64,000 bases of DNA from Clostridium_I sp963725425 (GCA_963725425.1 CAVRYJ010000043.1:124001-188000), one strand, 5' to 3'; positions 39,867 to 47,383 are shown, counted from the stretch's first letter. Made by a program: numbers and translations. The notes: a model not told the origin generated them from the letters alone.

Positions 39867-39903
39867 TTTTTCCCAAAAGTTTTTTTAGAACAAACTAATG
39901 ATA

Positions 39904-39909
39904 ATTATA
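39904..39909 (-). promoter_or_regulatory. Extended -10 promoter upstream of the Mrr-type gene
   Basis: On the minus strand TGCTATAAT is an extended -10 box with a perfect TATAAT; the -35 region is weak. The predicted start (~39897) fits the reconstructed GTG at 39866 better than the TTG at 39656. Confidence 0.5.
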
Positions 39910-40143
39910 GCATATTTCCATGTAAATGCACCATTATTTTTGTAAAATATAGTGAATATATTTATTATTTTACACCACATTATTCAATTTTCAAAGAACA
40001 TTGTTCGCATTTTCATTTTCCGAATTAAGTTCTATATCATTTTATATTTTAATATGAATTTAACTCATTTCTTCTTATACTTTTTTCTATAAAATAATTA
40101 AATACATTAAATGCTTTACGACAAATATTAATTGCCCTTTTGT

Positions 40144-40596
40144 TTATGCAGCTTGGCTAACTGCTAATTTAAAAGGTATATCACCATCATTTATGGGCGT
40201 TATGTTAAAGCTTTCATTATTGTTTTGCCTGTTTACTGTGCTTCTTTCACTTGATGCATAATTTTCACCGTCTAATCCCTTATCCTGAAGAAATTCAAAA
40301 TCCTCAATAAGTACATCAGTACTCCATCTATTAATTCCTTCTTTATCTACATACTTATTTATTTGAAGTCTTCCACTCAGTCCAAATCTATGTCCCTTTT
40401 GAACATAATTTGCAATTGCCTCTGCCCTCTTACCAAAGCATACACAATTTATAAAATCAGCTTCCTGTGGTTTACTTTTATCAAATTGAGGTCTGTTAAC
40501 TGCTAACGTAAATTTAGTTACTGCATTTCCTGTTCCTGCAGCAAATTTAAGTTCTGGATCCTTCGTTAGCCGTCCAACTAGTTGTATTTTATTCAT
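40144..40596 (-). CDS. ssb: Single-stranded DNA-binding protein, phage type
   Basis: This is a 150-aa OB-fold protein: MNKIQLVGRLTKDPELKF, TKFTLAVNRPQFDKSK, ADFINCVCFGKRAEAIANYV, GRLQINKYVDKEGINRWSTD. The linker is Asn/Ser-rich. The normal SSB tip DGDIPF is present but is followed by KLAVSQAA instead of a stop. One extra T in the T4 tract (40171-40174 on the plus strand) would create TAA directly after the Phe. The free acidic C-terminal Phe is what recruits partner proteins, so this extension either disables the tip or is a sequence error. It follows the HD-domain gene by 12 bases. Confidence 0.92.
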   Translation of the reverse strand: MNKIQLVGRLTKDPELKFAAGTGNAVTKFTLAVNRPQFDKSKPQEADFINCVCFGKRAEAIANYVQKGHRFGLSGRLQINKYVDKEGINRWSTDVLIEDFEFLQDKGLDGENYASSERSTVNRQNNNESFNITPINDGDIPFKLAVSQAA

Positions 40597-40607
40597 TCTC
40601 CCACTTC

Positions 40608-41216
40608 CTACTTAAACTTAATTTGATTACTGTCTTCACCTGGTTCTATATGTTCCTCTAGAAGCCAGCTTGCTTCCATATCTGCTGTATGGAGTGCAGC
40701 GGCGGCAGGAAACATTCCATAAGCATTACTTATATTGATTTGCATTTCCTTTGGCTCTGTATTTCCCATGTGCCACCTTATAAATAATATTTCTAGCTTG
40801 GTTAGTCTTATGAAATTTTGAATCATGATTACAGATTTCTCTCCATGTCCCACAGGAAAATCATCCTGAACCTTATAACCTTCATAACTTTCCCATCGGT
40901 TACTGTCATTCTTTCTCCAACAAGCTTGTTTGTTATAAAAATTTATTTTGCAGAAATCATGTAATATAGCTGTTACTATCACTGTTTCATCACATAGCCC
41001 AAGCTTCAATCTTTCATTTTTTTCCTTAAATAATTGCCAAACATTTAGACTATGCTCTGCTAGTCCACCATCATAATTTCCATGATATTTTGTTGATGCA
41101 GGGGCTACAAAGAAGTCGCTGTAAGTTAAATAATTAATAAGTTTGTCCATACCTTTTCTTTCAGTATTACTTAATAAAGTTATAATTTGATTTCTAACAT
41201 CCTCTACATTCTTCAC
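40608..41216 (-). CDS. HD-domain phosphohydrolase
   Basis: This 202-aa protein starts at GTG 41216 with GAGAGGAG upstream. Metal-binding HD motifs are YDGGLAEHSLNVW and TAILHDFCKINFY, with VGHGEKSVIM as a further His. Such proteins in phage recombination operons are thought to hydrolyse nucleotides or act as nucleases; the substrate here is not known. It lies between recT and ssb. Confidence 0.82.
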   Translation of the reverse strand: MKNVEDVRNQIITLLSNTERKGMDKLINYLTYSDFFVAPASTKYHGNYDGGLAEHSLNVWQLFKEKNERLKLGLCDETVIVTAILHDFCKINFYNKQACWRKNDSNRWESYEGYKVQDDFPVGHGEKSVIMIQNFIRLTKLEILFIRWHMGNTEPKEMQINISNAYGMFPAAAALHTADMEASWLLEEHIEPGEDSNQIKFK

Positions 41217-41230
41217 TTAAATTCTCCTCT

Positions 41231-42172
41231 CTAAAACGGTTCAACACCATCATCTTCAGGAATAGTTTCTTTATCCACTGGAGTGGACTGAACATCAACT
41301 ATATCCTCATATTCTTCCACCAATTTAAGCAACTCATTTGCACTGTCATAAGTTAATCCTCTAAGGCTTATGTTGTGTTCATTTGCAAATGCTTCAAGCT
41401 TTGATACATCGGCATCCTTTCCCTCACCAGTTACAAGTTGCTTTTGAAGTCCAAGTTGCATCAAATACTGCTTCTGTTCCTTTTGTACTGGTTTTGGTGA
41501 CTGAGGTACCTCATTTTCTTTTTCAAGTTCTTTCTCAGGATCCACTGGCTCTGTATTTAAATCTTTATCATCTATATCCATTTCCTCTGCTACATATAAA
41601 CCTTCAAATTCTTCTGGGTATGCTTCCCTTAAAGCTTGTACCAACGCAACCTTTCTTATCATAGTAGCTGGTCTTGTTGCCCAATTTGAATTTATTTGAC
41701 CATCTGCTTTTCGTCCTATATATTCATCTAATGTGACTGTTATTTCAGTGGGAAATTTCTTATTTTTTCTATAGGCTTTAGCCCAACCACCGACTAACTT
41801 TTCCTGATCTTTAAGATAGAAAGTGCCACATCTCTGCTCTATTTCTTTTTTTAGATTTACAACTATTATTCCAGCCTCATGCCCTTCAGATTCTTGGTTT
41901 CTTGATTCCCTTTTAGTAAAAGTGTCTTTACCAACAATCATAGCTGCGGGTTTAGTTCCAAACTTAACAAGATATGCTTCTCTTAAAAATGGGTTTAACT
42001 TTTGACCTTTGCACAGCTGCAGGAAAACGCCTACTTCTTCATTTGTTACTTTGCTAGGATCTCCACTTACTAAATACTTTTTTACTATAGTAGAAGTTAG
42101 TTTTATTGGAATCCCATTGACCTCATACTCGACTCTACCCATTGCTAAAACATCACTATTATCATTAAACAT
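41231..42172 (-). CDS. RecT/Bet-family single-strand annealing protein
   Basis: This 313-aa protein matches phage Bet/RecT annealases: EVGVFLQLCKGQKLNPFLRE, AYLVKFGTKPAAMIVGKDTF, WATRPATMIRKVALVQALRE and AYPEEFEGLYVAEEMD. The C-terminal third is acidic and disordered. Its ATG overlaps the stop of the SbcC-like ATPase (TAATG), so synthesis is coupled. Together with SSB and the ATPase it forms the recombination module. Confidence 0.92.
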   Translation of the reverse strand: MFNDNSDVLAMGRVEYEVNGIPIKLTSTIVKKYLVSGDPSKVTNEEVGVFLQLCKGQKLNPFLREAYLVKFGTKPAAMIVGKDTFTKRESRNQESEGHEAGIIVVNLKKEIEQRCGTFYLKDQEKLVGGWAKAYRKNKKFPTEITVTLDEYIGRKADGQINSNWATRPATMIRKVALVQALREAYPEEFEGLYVAEEMDIDDKDLNTEPVDPEKELEKENEVPQSPKPVQKEQKQYLMQLGLQKQLVTGEGKDADVSKLEAFANEHNISLRGLTYDSANELLKLVEEYEDIVDVQSTPVDKETIPEDDGVEPF

Positions 42173-43872
42173 TATTTAATTACCTCCACTTCTAATTCTT
42201 TTCCTTCAACTACTTTAGCCATAATCATCTGGGTTTCTAACTCTTGAATTTCTGTTATACTTTCAGAATTATCTATAAACATTGGAAAATGTAAATTCAT
42301 TATATTTGCTATGAAATTACTCATTTCAATCCCTGCCTTTATTTTTTCAGCATTTGAAAGTTTGTTAAATTCTCTACCTTCATATAGAATTTTAAAATCT
42401 TCCTTAATCTCTCCATCTGTTGTTAGTTTTTCAAACTGCAACTCCACCTTATTTAAATATTTGCCTATGATTTCGGATTGTCTTTTAAGCTTTATTGAAT
42501 TGTATTGTTTCCCTGCATCTATGGCAATCTTAAGTTCTGCCATTTTAAGCCTAGAGTTTTCAATCCCTTTTTTAGATTTTTCAATATCATGCTTAATTTT
42601 TTCATTCTGTTTCTGAAGAACTTCTATGTTTGAGTTATGTGCAAAAATTTTTCTCTCTTCTTGATCCAGTTCCAATACTCTCGATTTTATTGAACTAATT
42701 TTTTCTCTTCTAGATTCATTTTCCTTTGATTTTTCTTCTGTAAGTTGATTTATTTCCTTATTCACATTTTTTATTTTATACTCAAGGCTTGTCTTCCATT
42801 CTGAAACCACTTTTGCATTTTCTGCCTTTGTAATATTATTTTCCTTTTCAAGTTCTTCTATTTCTTTTTTCTTTGTCACACCTTTGAAGCGTACTATTTT
42901 TAACTCTTCTTCTAAATTTGTTTTTATGGTTGCATTGAGATCTATTTCATTACCGCAGTTATCACAAATTACTATGTTTTTGCCCATATTATCTATTTTT
43001 GCTTTAATCTCCTTATATCTCATGAGTAAACTATCTTTCTCAGATTTCTTCAGCCTGGTGTCCTGTATAGGTTTTATGTTAAAATACCCTTTGTTAAGTT
43101 CTAATTCTAACTTTCTTTTTTTCTCTTCTAGTTCATTAAACACAGAATCATCAACTGCATATTCTAAATTCATAAGTTGTGCCTTAAGTCCTTTTAGCTC
43201 CGTATCCAGAAATACTTGTTTTTGTGGAATATCTATAGCCTTAGCTCCTTCAATCACGCCTTCTAAGAATATGATGTTTTCCTCCTGTTCTTTTAGCTCT
43301 ACCCTTTTATCAGTTAAGAATGTTCCAGGAGTTCTAAACTTATTCTTTTCTAATTTTTCCTTTAGAAAATCCCCTAGCTCTCTAAGTATCTCCTCTTTAC
43401 TTATTGGTTGTAATACACTACCTAACAGGTGTTTTGCATCCTTTGGAGATAAACTTGGAAAATAATAAGGATTAAATATGCTTAAAAAAACATCTTTACT
43501 TTTGTACAGCTCTCTTGATATATCATTGTTAGTTACCTTGTTATCATTGAGATAAATCTCATTGCTGGATTCTTTTTTTCTCCTGATTAAAACCTGTGCC
43601 TCTCCATCTAGGTTATATTCCAATACAACCTCTGTGATTTTAGGCTTCTTATCATTGACTAGTTTAGATGTAGCCTTTTCGTTACCATCTATTCCACAAC
43701 CTGTGATTGCCCATATGATGGCTTCACCAATTGAAGATTTACCTTTTCCATTATCTCCGCTGATTAATGTTCTATATCCTAAAGGAAATTCTCTTTCCTC
43801 TAAATAACCTTTAAAGCCTTTGATAGTAACTTTTTTTATGTTTACCTTCATTGACTGTTTACTTCCTTTCAT
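42172..43872 (-). CDS. SbcC/Rad50-like AAA ATPase
   Basis: This 566-aa SMC-type ATPase has an N-terminal Walker A in RTLISGDNGKGKSSIGEAII. Two long coiled-coil arms (about 170-300 and 320-470) flank a zinc hook (VICDNCGNEIDLNA, CxxC). The C-terminal ABC signature region is FNKLSNAEKIKAGIEMSNF, with Walker B near HFPMFIDNSESI. It is shorter than full SbcC and is likely to work with RecT as the end-processing or loading partner. ATGs at 43872 and 43851 both have possible SD sites. Confidence 0.85.
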   Translation of the reverse strand: MKGSKQSMKVNIKKVTIKGFKGYLEEREFPLGYRTLISGDNGKGKSSIGEAIIWAITGCGIDGNEKATSKLVNDKKPKITEVVLEYNLDGEAQVLIRRKKESSNEIYLNDNKVTNNDISRELYKSKDVFLSIFNPYYFPSLSPKDAKHLLGSVLQPISKEEILRELGDFLKEKLEKNKFRTPGTFLTDKRVELKEQEENIIFLEGVIEGAKAIDIPQKQVFLDTELKGLKAQLMNLEYAVDDSVFNELEEKKRKLELELNKGYFNIKPIQDTRLKKSEKDSLLMRYKEIKAKIDNMGKNIVICDNCGNEIDLNATIKTNLEEELKIVRFKGVTKKKEIEELEKENNITKAENAKVVSEWKTSLEYKIKNVNKEINQLTEEKSKENESRREKISSIKSRVLELDQEERKIFAHNSNIEVLQKQNEKIKHDIEKSKKGIENSRLKMAELKIAIDAGKQYNSIKLKRQSEIIGKYLNKVELQFEKLTTDGEIKEDFKILYEGREFNKLSNAEKIKAGIEMSNFIANIMNLHFPMFIDNSESITEIQELETQMIMAKVVEGKELEVEVIK

Positions 43873-43909
43873 ATATAATTTTCCTTGAATGATTTTATTT
43901 TGGCTCTTT

Positions 43910-44035
43910 TTATAAGAGCTCTTTTTTATTTAACTTTGAATCTAATTCATTAGACTTCTGAACAATTTCCTTATCAGTAATGTTGTAAATAAAACTTTGA
44001 ATAACCTTGTACATTTCTTCATTAAGTTCTTTCAA
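43910..44035 (-). CDS. Spo0E-like aspartyl-phosphate phosphatase (small protein)
   Basis: This is a 41-aa protein from TTG 44035, with AAGGGG nine bases upstream. After an N-terminal helix (KELNEEMYKVIQSFIYN) it carries the Spo0E-family signature, a second helix with the S-x-x-L-D motif (DKEIVQKSNELDSKLNK). Members of this family dephosphorylate Spo0A~P and block sporulation. The size (40-60 aa) and two-helix layout fit. It is encoded in the prophage early operon between the 42-aa gene and the SbcC-like gene. The family match rests on a short motif, so moderate certainty. Confidence 0.55.
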   Translation of the reverse strand: MKELNEEMYKVIQSFIYNITDKEIVQKSNELDSKLNKKELL

Positions 44036-44038
44036 AAC

Positions 44039-44167
44039 CTATTTCCCCTTATTTATTTCAATCTGGACAAATTCACCATCACAAACTACAACAGAAATTC
44101 CATTTTTATAAAGCAACATTGCAATTTCTAAACTTAATATTTCACCTATATGATATTTTTTTGACAC
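44039..44167 (-). CDS. Small phage protein of unknown function (42 aa)
   Basis: It starts at GTG 44167 with a strong GGGAGG eight bases upstream and reads SKKYHIGEILSLEIAMLLYK then NGISVVVCDGEFVQIEINKG. The N-terminal amphipathic helix and C-terminal beta hairpin look like a folded mini-protein. No family was recognised. It is followed four bases later by the Spo0E-like gene, so both belong to the early operon. Confidence 0.5.
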   Translation of the reverse strand: MSKKYHIGEILSLEIAMLLYKNGISVVVCDGEFVQIEINKGK

Positions 44168-44220
44168 ACAGCTTGCCTCCCTTTGCTTTTAAGTATTATT
44201 TTTCTACTGAAATGCTTGTC

Positions 44221-44490
44221 CTATTTTTCATTAAATATTGATTTAAATTGATTTAAAATTATTTTTAACCTTTCATTTTCTCTAATTACTTTTTCATATT
44301 TGTCTATAGAAACAAAATCACTGTTTCCACCTTTGAATTTAAGTAATTCAGAATTTGGTATTATAAATCGTCTTCCATTTAAAGTTGTCTTTGCTTCAAT
44401 TTCTTTTATCTTACATAAATGCAAAACATTTTGATAAGTGATTCCTGTCTGTTCAGCAAATTCTTTTGGATTCAAAAATGCCTTTTCCAT
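44221..44490 (-). CDS. Excisionase-like DNA-binding protein
   Basis: This 89-aa protein has a MerR/excisionase-type winged HTH (FLNPKEFAEQTGITYQNVLH, then EAKTTLNGRRFIIPNSEL) and a C-terminal coiled coil (YEKVIRENERLKIILNQF). Position two genes from the switch region and the HTH type suggest an excisionase or early regulator. It starts three bases after the stop of the Cro-like gene. Confidence 0.65.
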   Translation of the reverse strand: MEKAFLNPKEFAEQTGITYQNVLHLCKIKEIEAKTTLNGRRFIIPNSELLKFKGGNSDFVSIDKYEKVIRENERLKIILNQFKSIFNEK

Positions 44491-44492
44491 GA

Positions 44493-44735
44493 TTACACCA
44501 CCCTTTTAGGCTTACAATGTGTCTCCGTTATTTTACATATGCTGTTTAAATCCAATTTCAAAATATTAGCTAATTTAATTAAAACCTTTACACTTGGCAT
44601 ATAACGTCCATTTTCAATATCGCATAGATAATTTCTTGATATATCAGCCTCCTTAGCAACTTGTAATTGTGTAAATTTCATGTTTTTTCTCTTAACTCTT
44701 ATGATATTTCCAATTTGCCTTTCTTTGGTTAGCAT
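44493..44735 (-). CDS. Cro-like XRE-family regulator
   Basis: This is an 80-aa HTH_3 protein: IRVKRKNMKFTQLQVAKEAD, ISRNYLCDIENGRYMPSVKV, LIKLANILKLDLNSICKITE. It is the first gene of the leftward early operon, directly behind the promoter at 44761-44789, and is divergent from the CI-like repressor. AGAGGGGG lies seven bases upstream of the ATG. A Cro-type role in lytic commitment is inferred from arrangement. Confidence 0.8.
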   Translation of the reverse strand: MLTKERQIGNIIRVKRKNMKFTQLQVAKEADISRNYLCDIENGRYMPSVKVLIKLANILKLDLNSICKITETHCKPKRVV

Positions 44736-44760
44736 ATATTTTCCCCCTCTCTATATTTTC

Positions 44761-44789
44761 ATTGTATTGTATTCCCGTCATAATGTAAA
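44761..44789 (-). promoter_or_regulatory. Leftward early promoter (PL-like)
   Basis: On the minus strand TTTACA (44784-44789) and TACAAT (44761-44766) are separated by 17 bases. Transcription would start about 20 bases before the Cro-like ATG. Confidence 0.7.
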
Positions 44790-44828
44790 AAAGTGTTAAA
44801 CAGTATTTGGAAGCTTTTAACAAAATGG

Positions 44829-44911
44829 GCTTGTATTTACTTGCTATTCCGTCACTATACGTTTATCTACTTGTATTTACGTCTTTTTAGTACTTGTATT
44901 TACGTCTTTTA
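44829..44911. repeat. Operator-like direct repeats in the lysogeny switch
   Basis: A 20-base unit TACTTGTATTTACGTCTTTT occurs at 44868 and 44891 (23-base period), with a shorter copy GCTTGTATTTAC at 44829-44840. A further partial variant (TTGTATTCCCGTCA) lies at 44768. The second full copy overlaps the -35 of the rightward promoter. These are likely binding sites for the CI-like and Cro-like proteins. Confidence 0.7.
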
Positions 44912-44922
44912 GCGATTATAAT
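44894..44922 (+). promoter_or_regulatory. Rightward promoter of the repressor gene
   Basis: TTGTAT (44894-44899) and a perfect TATAAT (44917-44922) are 17 bases apart. The -35 lies inside an operator repeat, so the repressor probably regulates its own gene. The start codon is 49 bases beyond the -10. Confidence 0.75.
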
Positions 44923-44970
44923 TATTCACATAGTCGGGAATTACTGTATTACAAATTGGGGGATTTTAAA

Positions 44971-45303
44971 ATGACTTTAGGTGCAAATATTAAGAAATGT
45001 AGAAAAGAAAAGGGGTTAACCCAAAAAAAATTGGCTTTAATGGCAAACATTTCACGTTCTTACTTGGCGGATGTTGAAAATGAAAGATACAATCCAAGTT
45101 TAGATGTTTTGCAATCAATAGCAAAAGGCTTAGAAATCACTGCTCAGCAATTATTAAAGGATGATATGAATGAAAATGATTATATAGATGGACTAGAAGA
45201 TGAACTTAAAATAATAGTAGAAAAAATCAAAAAAATATCTCCTTCTGATAGAGAAAAACTATTAAAGATGATTGATATTTTTGAGGATAAAAGCAATAAA
45301 TAG
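44971..45303 (+). CDS. CI-like XRE-family repressor
   Basis: The ATG at 44971 (110 aa) is preferred over the upstream in-frame TTG because GGGGGA lies seven bases before it. The HTH_3 domain fills the first ~65 residues: LGANIKKCRKEKGLTQKKLA, MANISRSYLADVENERYNPS, LDVLQSIAKGLEITAQQLLK. The C-terminal helix KKISPSDREKLLKMIDIFED may mediate dimerisation. There is no LexA/S24-type peptidase domain, so induction would not follow RecA self-cleavage. It is followed by the integrase on the same strand. Confidence 0.82.
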   Translation: MTLGANIKKCRKEKGLTQKKLALMANISRSYLADVENERYNPSLDVLQSIAKGLEITAQQLLKDDMNENDYIDGLEDELKIIVEKIKKISPSDREKLLKMIDIFEDKSNK

Positions 45304-45370
45304 CTATTTTAAAGAGGTCCATTATTCAACCTCTTTTTAATAAATATAGAAATTATAGGAAGGTGCTGAA

Positions 45371-46471
45371 ATGAAAGGTACAATCAGAAAAGAAGGATCT
45401 ACCTGGGGGTATCTAGTTTATTGTGGTGTTGATGAAAATGATAAGAAAAAATATAAAAGAAAGAGAGGCTTTAAAACTAAAAAAGAATGTGAAATAGCTT
45501 TGTCTGAACGAATAACACAATATGAGAAAGGTACAGCAGTGACAAATGATAAAATGACAGTTAAGGAATATATTGATTATTGGATGGAGACTTATCCTAA
45601 AAATAATTGTCAGCCTTCAACTTATAAAAGATATCAATTTTTTCGTAATGATATAGTTAAGTATCTAGGCAGTATTAAGCTTTCTAAATTAAATCCTTTG
45701 ATAGTACAAAAATTCTATACAGATTTAAAAAAATATAGGAAAATCTCAAATAATACTATCATCAAAACGCACCGCATGTTTCACCTTGCATTAAAACAGG
45801 CTCAAAAATGGCAACTTATTTTTGTTAATCCATGTGATCTGGTTACTCTACCGGCCAGTGACGCAATTGAAATGAAATATTGGGAACCAGATGATATTAA
45901 TACAAACTTGGAGTTATTAAAAAATGAGTTTATTTATCCAGCCATATATTTGGCTGTCCATACAGGATTAAGAGAAGGTGAACTTTGTGCATTGCAATGG
46001 ACTGATTTTGACTCAATCGAAGAAACACTAGTAATAAATAAAACAATGCAAAGAATAGATGGCGTTCTTCAATTAAAATGTCCTAAGACAAAAAAATCCA
46101 CCAGGACAGTTACATTATTTAATAGTACTGTTAAATTTTTAAAGAAACTAAAAAGTGAAGATAAATCATTGAAATTGGAGAAAGGAATAGAGTTAAATTA
46201 CATTCTGCATTGGGAAGATGGTAGACCAATAGATCCACATTATATTTCTCAACATTTTCCTGAGATATTATTATCTCACAAAATCCCTCAGATTCGCTTC
46301 CATGATCTGAGGCACACTCACGCAACTTTGCTTAGAAAATTAAAAGTTGATGCAAAGGTAATAAGTGAGAGATTAGGTCATGCCGACGTAGCCTTCACTC
46401 TTAAAACATATACACATGTTACTGTAGAAATGCAAAGAGAAGAGGTTTCTAAAGCAGAAAAATTTCTATAA
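45371..46471 (+). CDS. int: Tyrosine-recombinase phage integrase
   Basis: This 366-aa protein integrates and excises the prophage. The N-terminal arm-binding domain (Arm-DNA-bind_4 type, TIRKEGSTWGYLVYCGVDEN) is followed by the SAM-like core-binding domain (VKEYIDYWMETYPKNNCQPS) and the catalytic domain. Catalytic residues: R in HTGLREGELCAL, H-x-x-R in FHDLRHTHATLL, H in SERLGHADVAFTLKTY and the Tyr in KTYTHVTVEMQ. The start has GGAAGGTG upstream. It ends 125 bases before the tRNA-Trp 3' end, the usual target arrangement. Confidence 0.95.
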   Translation: MKGTIRKEGSTWGYLVYCGVDENDKKKYKRKRGFKTKKECEIALSERITQYEKGTAVTNDKMTVKEYIDYWMETYPKNNCQPSTYKRYQFFRNDIVKYLGSIKLSKLNPLIVQKFYTDLKKYRKISNNTIIKTHRMFHLALKQAQKWQLIFVNPCDLVTLPASDAIEMKYWEPDDINTNLELLKNEFIYPAIYLAVHTGLREGELCALQWTDFDSIEETLVINKTMQRIDGVLQLKCPKTKKSTRTVTLFNSTVKFLKKLKSEDKSLKLEKGIELNYILHWEDGRPIDPHYISQHFPEILLSHKIPQIRFHDLRHTHATLLRKLKVDAKVISERLGHADVAFTLKTYTHVTVEMQREEVSKAEKFL

Positions 46472-46503
46472 AAAAATAGTGATTTTTTGTAAGTGTTTTA
46501 ATT

Positions 46504-46525
46504 AGACAACCAAAAGACAACCAAA
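46504..46525. repeat. Tandem 11-bp repeat beyond the integrase, possible arm sites
   Basis: AGACAACCAAA occurs twice in tandem (46504-46514 and 46515-46525), 33 bases after the integrase stop and before the tRNA. The position fits arm-type integrase binding sites of attP. Confidence 0.4.
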
Positions 46526-46557
46526 ACACAAAATCACTAACCCTAAATTTATATTAC

Positions 46558-46591
46558 GAAAGCCTGTGAACCGTTGAATTCACAAGCTTTC
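46558..46591 (+). terminator. Hairpin between integrase and tRNA-Trp
   Basis: GAAAGCCTGTGAA and TTCACAAGCTTTC pair with one mismatch around an eight-base loop; the plus-strand arm ends in TTTCTTT. It can end integrase transcription, and in the other direction may process or end the tRNA transcript. Confidence 0.55.
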
Positions 46592-46595
46592 TTTA

Positions 46596-46670
46596 TGGCA
46601 GGGGTACTAGGATTCGAACCTAGAATCAATGGTTTTGGAGACCACTACTTTACCGTTGAGCCATACCCCT
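46596..46670 (-). tRNA. tRNA-Trp (anticodon CCA)
   Basis: This is a 75-nt cloverleaf on the minus strand. The acceptor AGGGGTA pairs with TACCCCT, then comes discriminator G with CCA encoded. The anticodon stem GTGGT/ACCAT encloses loop CTCCAAA, giving anticodon CCA. The T arm is TAGGTTCGAATCCTA. The 3' end faces the phage integrase, so this is the likely integration target, although no second copy of its 3' end was found in the window. Confidence 0.93.
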
Positions 46671-46710
46671 AAGACATTAATATTATAACTTAAAAAAACA
46701 TAAATTGCAA

Positions 46711-46764
46711 TAGTTTATTAATTTGGCTTTTTTAACTTAGTTTATTAATTTGGCTTTTTTAACT
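46711..46764. repeat. 27-bp unit repeated twice in tandem
   Basis: The unit TAGTTTATTAATTTGGC plus TTTTTTAACT is present exactly at 46711-46737 and again at 46738-46764, right after the stop of the zinc-ribbon gene. The T6 run could serve as a terminator tail on the plus strand. It is probably a recent slippage duplication. Confidence 0.6.
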
Positions 46765-46768
46765 CATC

Positions 46769-47143
46769 TTAATTTTTGCCGCAATGAGGACAAAACTCAA
46801 ACCTTGATTCTACGGATTCACCACAGTTGTAACATAGTATATTGGTTTTGCAGGAATTATCCTCAACTATGGTAATATTTAAATTATCTAAAATAGAATC
46901 TTTTCCATGTTCTAAATCTTGCCCTTGGTTTTTAGTAAGTTCAAATACACTTCCACAACATTTAGAAATTAGCATATATCTTTCCTTCCATCTAAAAATG
47001 GGAATAAAGAATAATTGAAAATAGTTGTACGTTTTTATAAGCTTGTATGACGTCAATCTCCCACAGGCTTTGCACATCAAATTAGGAATGGTTCTTAATT
47101 CCTTTTCTTTGTTTTCAATACCCATAATTCCTATAAAAAACAT
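46769..47143 (-). CDS. Zinc-ribbon protein of unknown function
   Basis: This 124-aa protein has three Cys pairs: CKACGRLTSYKL near the N-terminus, an isolated ISKCCGSVFELT, and a C-terminal zinc ribbon CYNCGESVESRFEFCPHCGK. A hydrophobic stretch (YFQLFFIPIFRW) lies between them. This pattern occurs in small clostridial zinc-ribbon proteins of unknown role. Translation may start at the internal ATG of MGIENKEKEL, which has TAGGA close upstream. Confidence 0.7.
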   Translation of the reverse strand: MFFIGIMGIENKEKELRTIPNLMCKACGRLTSYKLIKTYNYFQLFFIPIFRWKERYMLISKCCGSVFELTKNQGQDLEHGKDSILDNLNITIVEDNSCKTNILCYNCGESVESRFEFCPHCGKN

Positions 47144-47164
47144 TTTATGCCGTTACGTAAACTT

Positions 47165-47383
47165 TACAAAACTCTATAGTAACATTATATAAGTTTAAAT
47201 TTACTTCCTTATTCATCGTGTCCGATTTCGCAATTCCAAAGAATATACTACTTTCGTTTGATATAACACTGATAGAACCACAAAGTGATTCACACAAAAG
47301 TAGAGCTTTTGCTTTTCTACTTTTCCAAAGGCTTAATTCGGGTGTAACTCACCCTACACAATAGCGTAATTCGTTTAAGTGAC
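47165..47383 (-). ncRNA. Candidate omegaRNA / right end of the lone TnpB element
   Basis: Downstream of the tnpB stop, on the same strand, lie two stem-loops: GGGTG/CACCC-type (about 47340) and a longer AAAAGTAGA/TCTACTTTT around 47295. TnpB guide RNAs derive from the tnpB 3' end and the element's right end, so a noncoding RNA here is expected. The exact ends and the guide cannot be set without a matching element for comparison. Confidence 0.35.
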
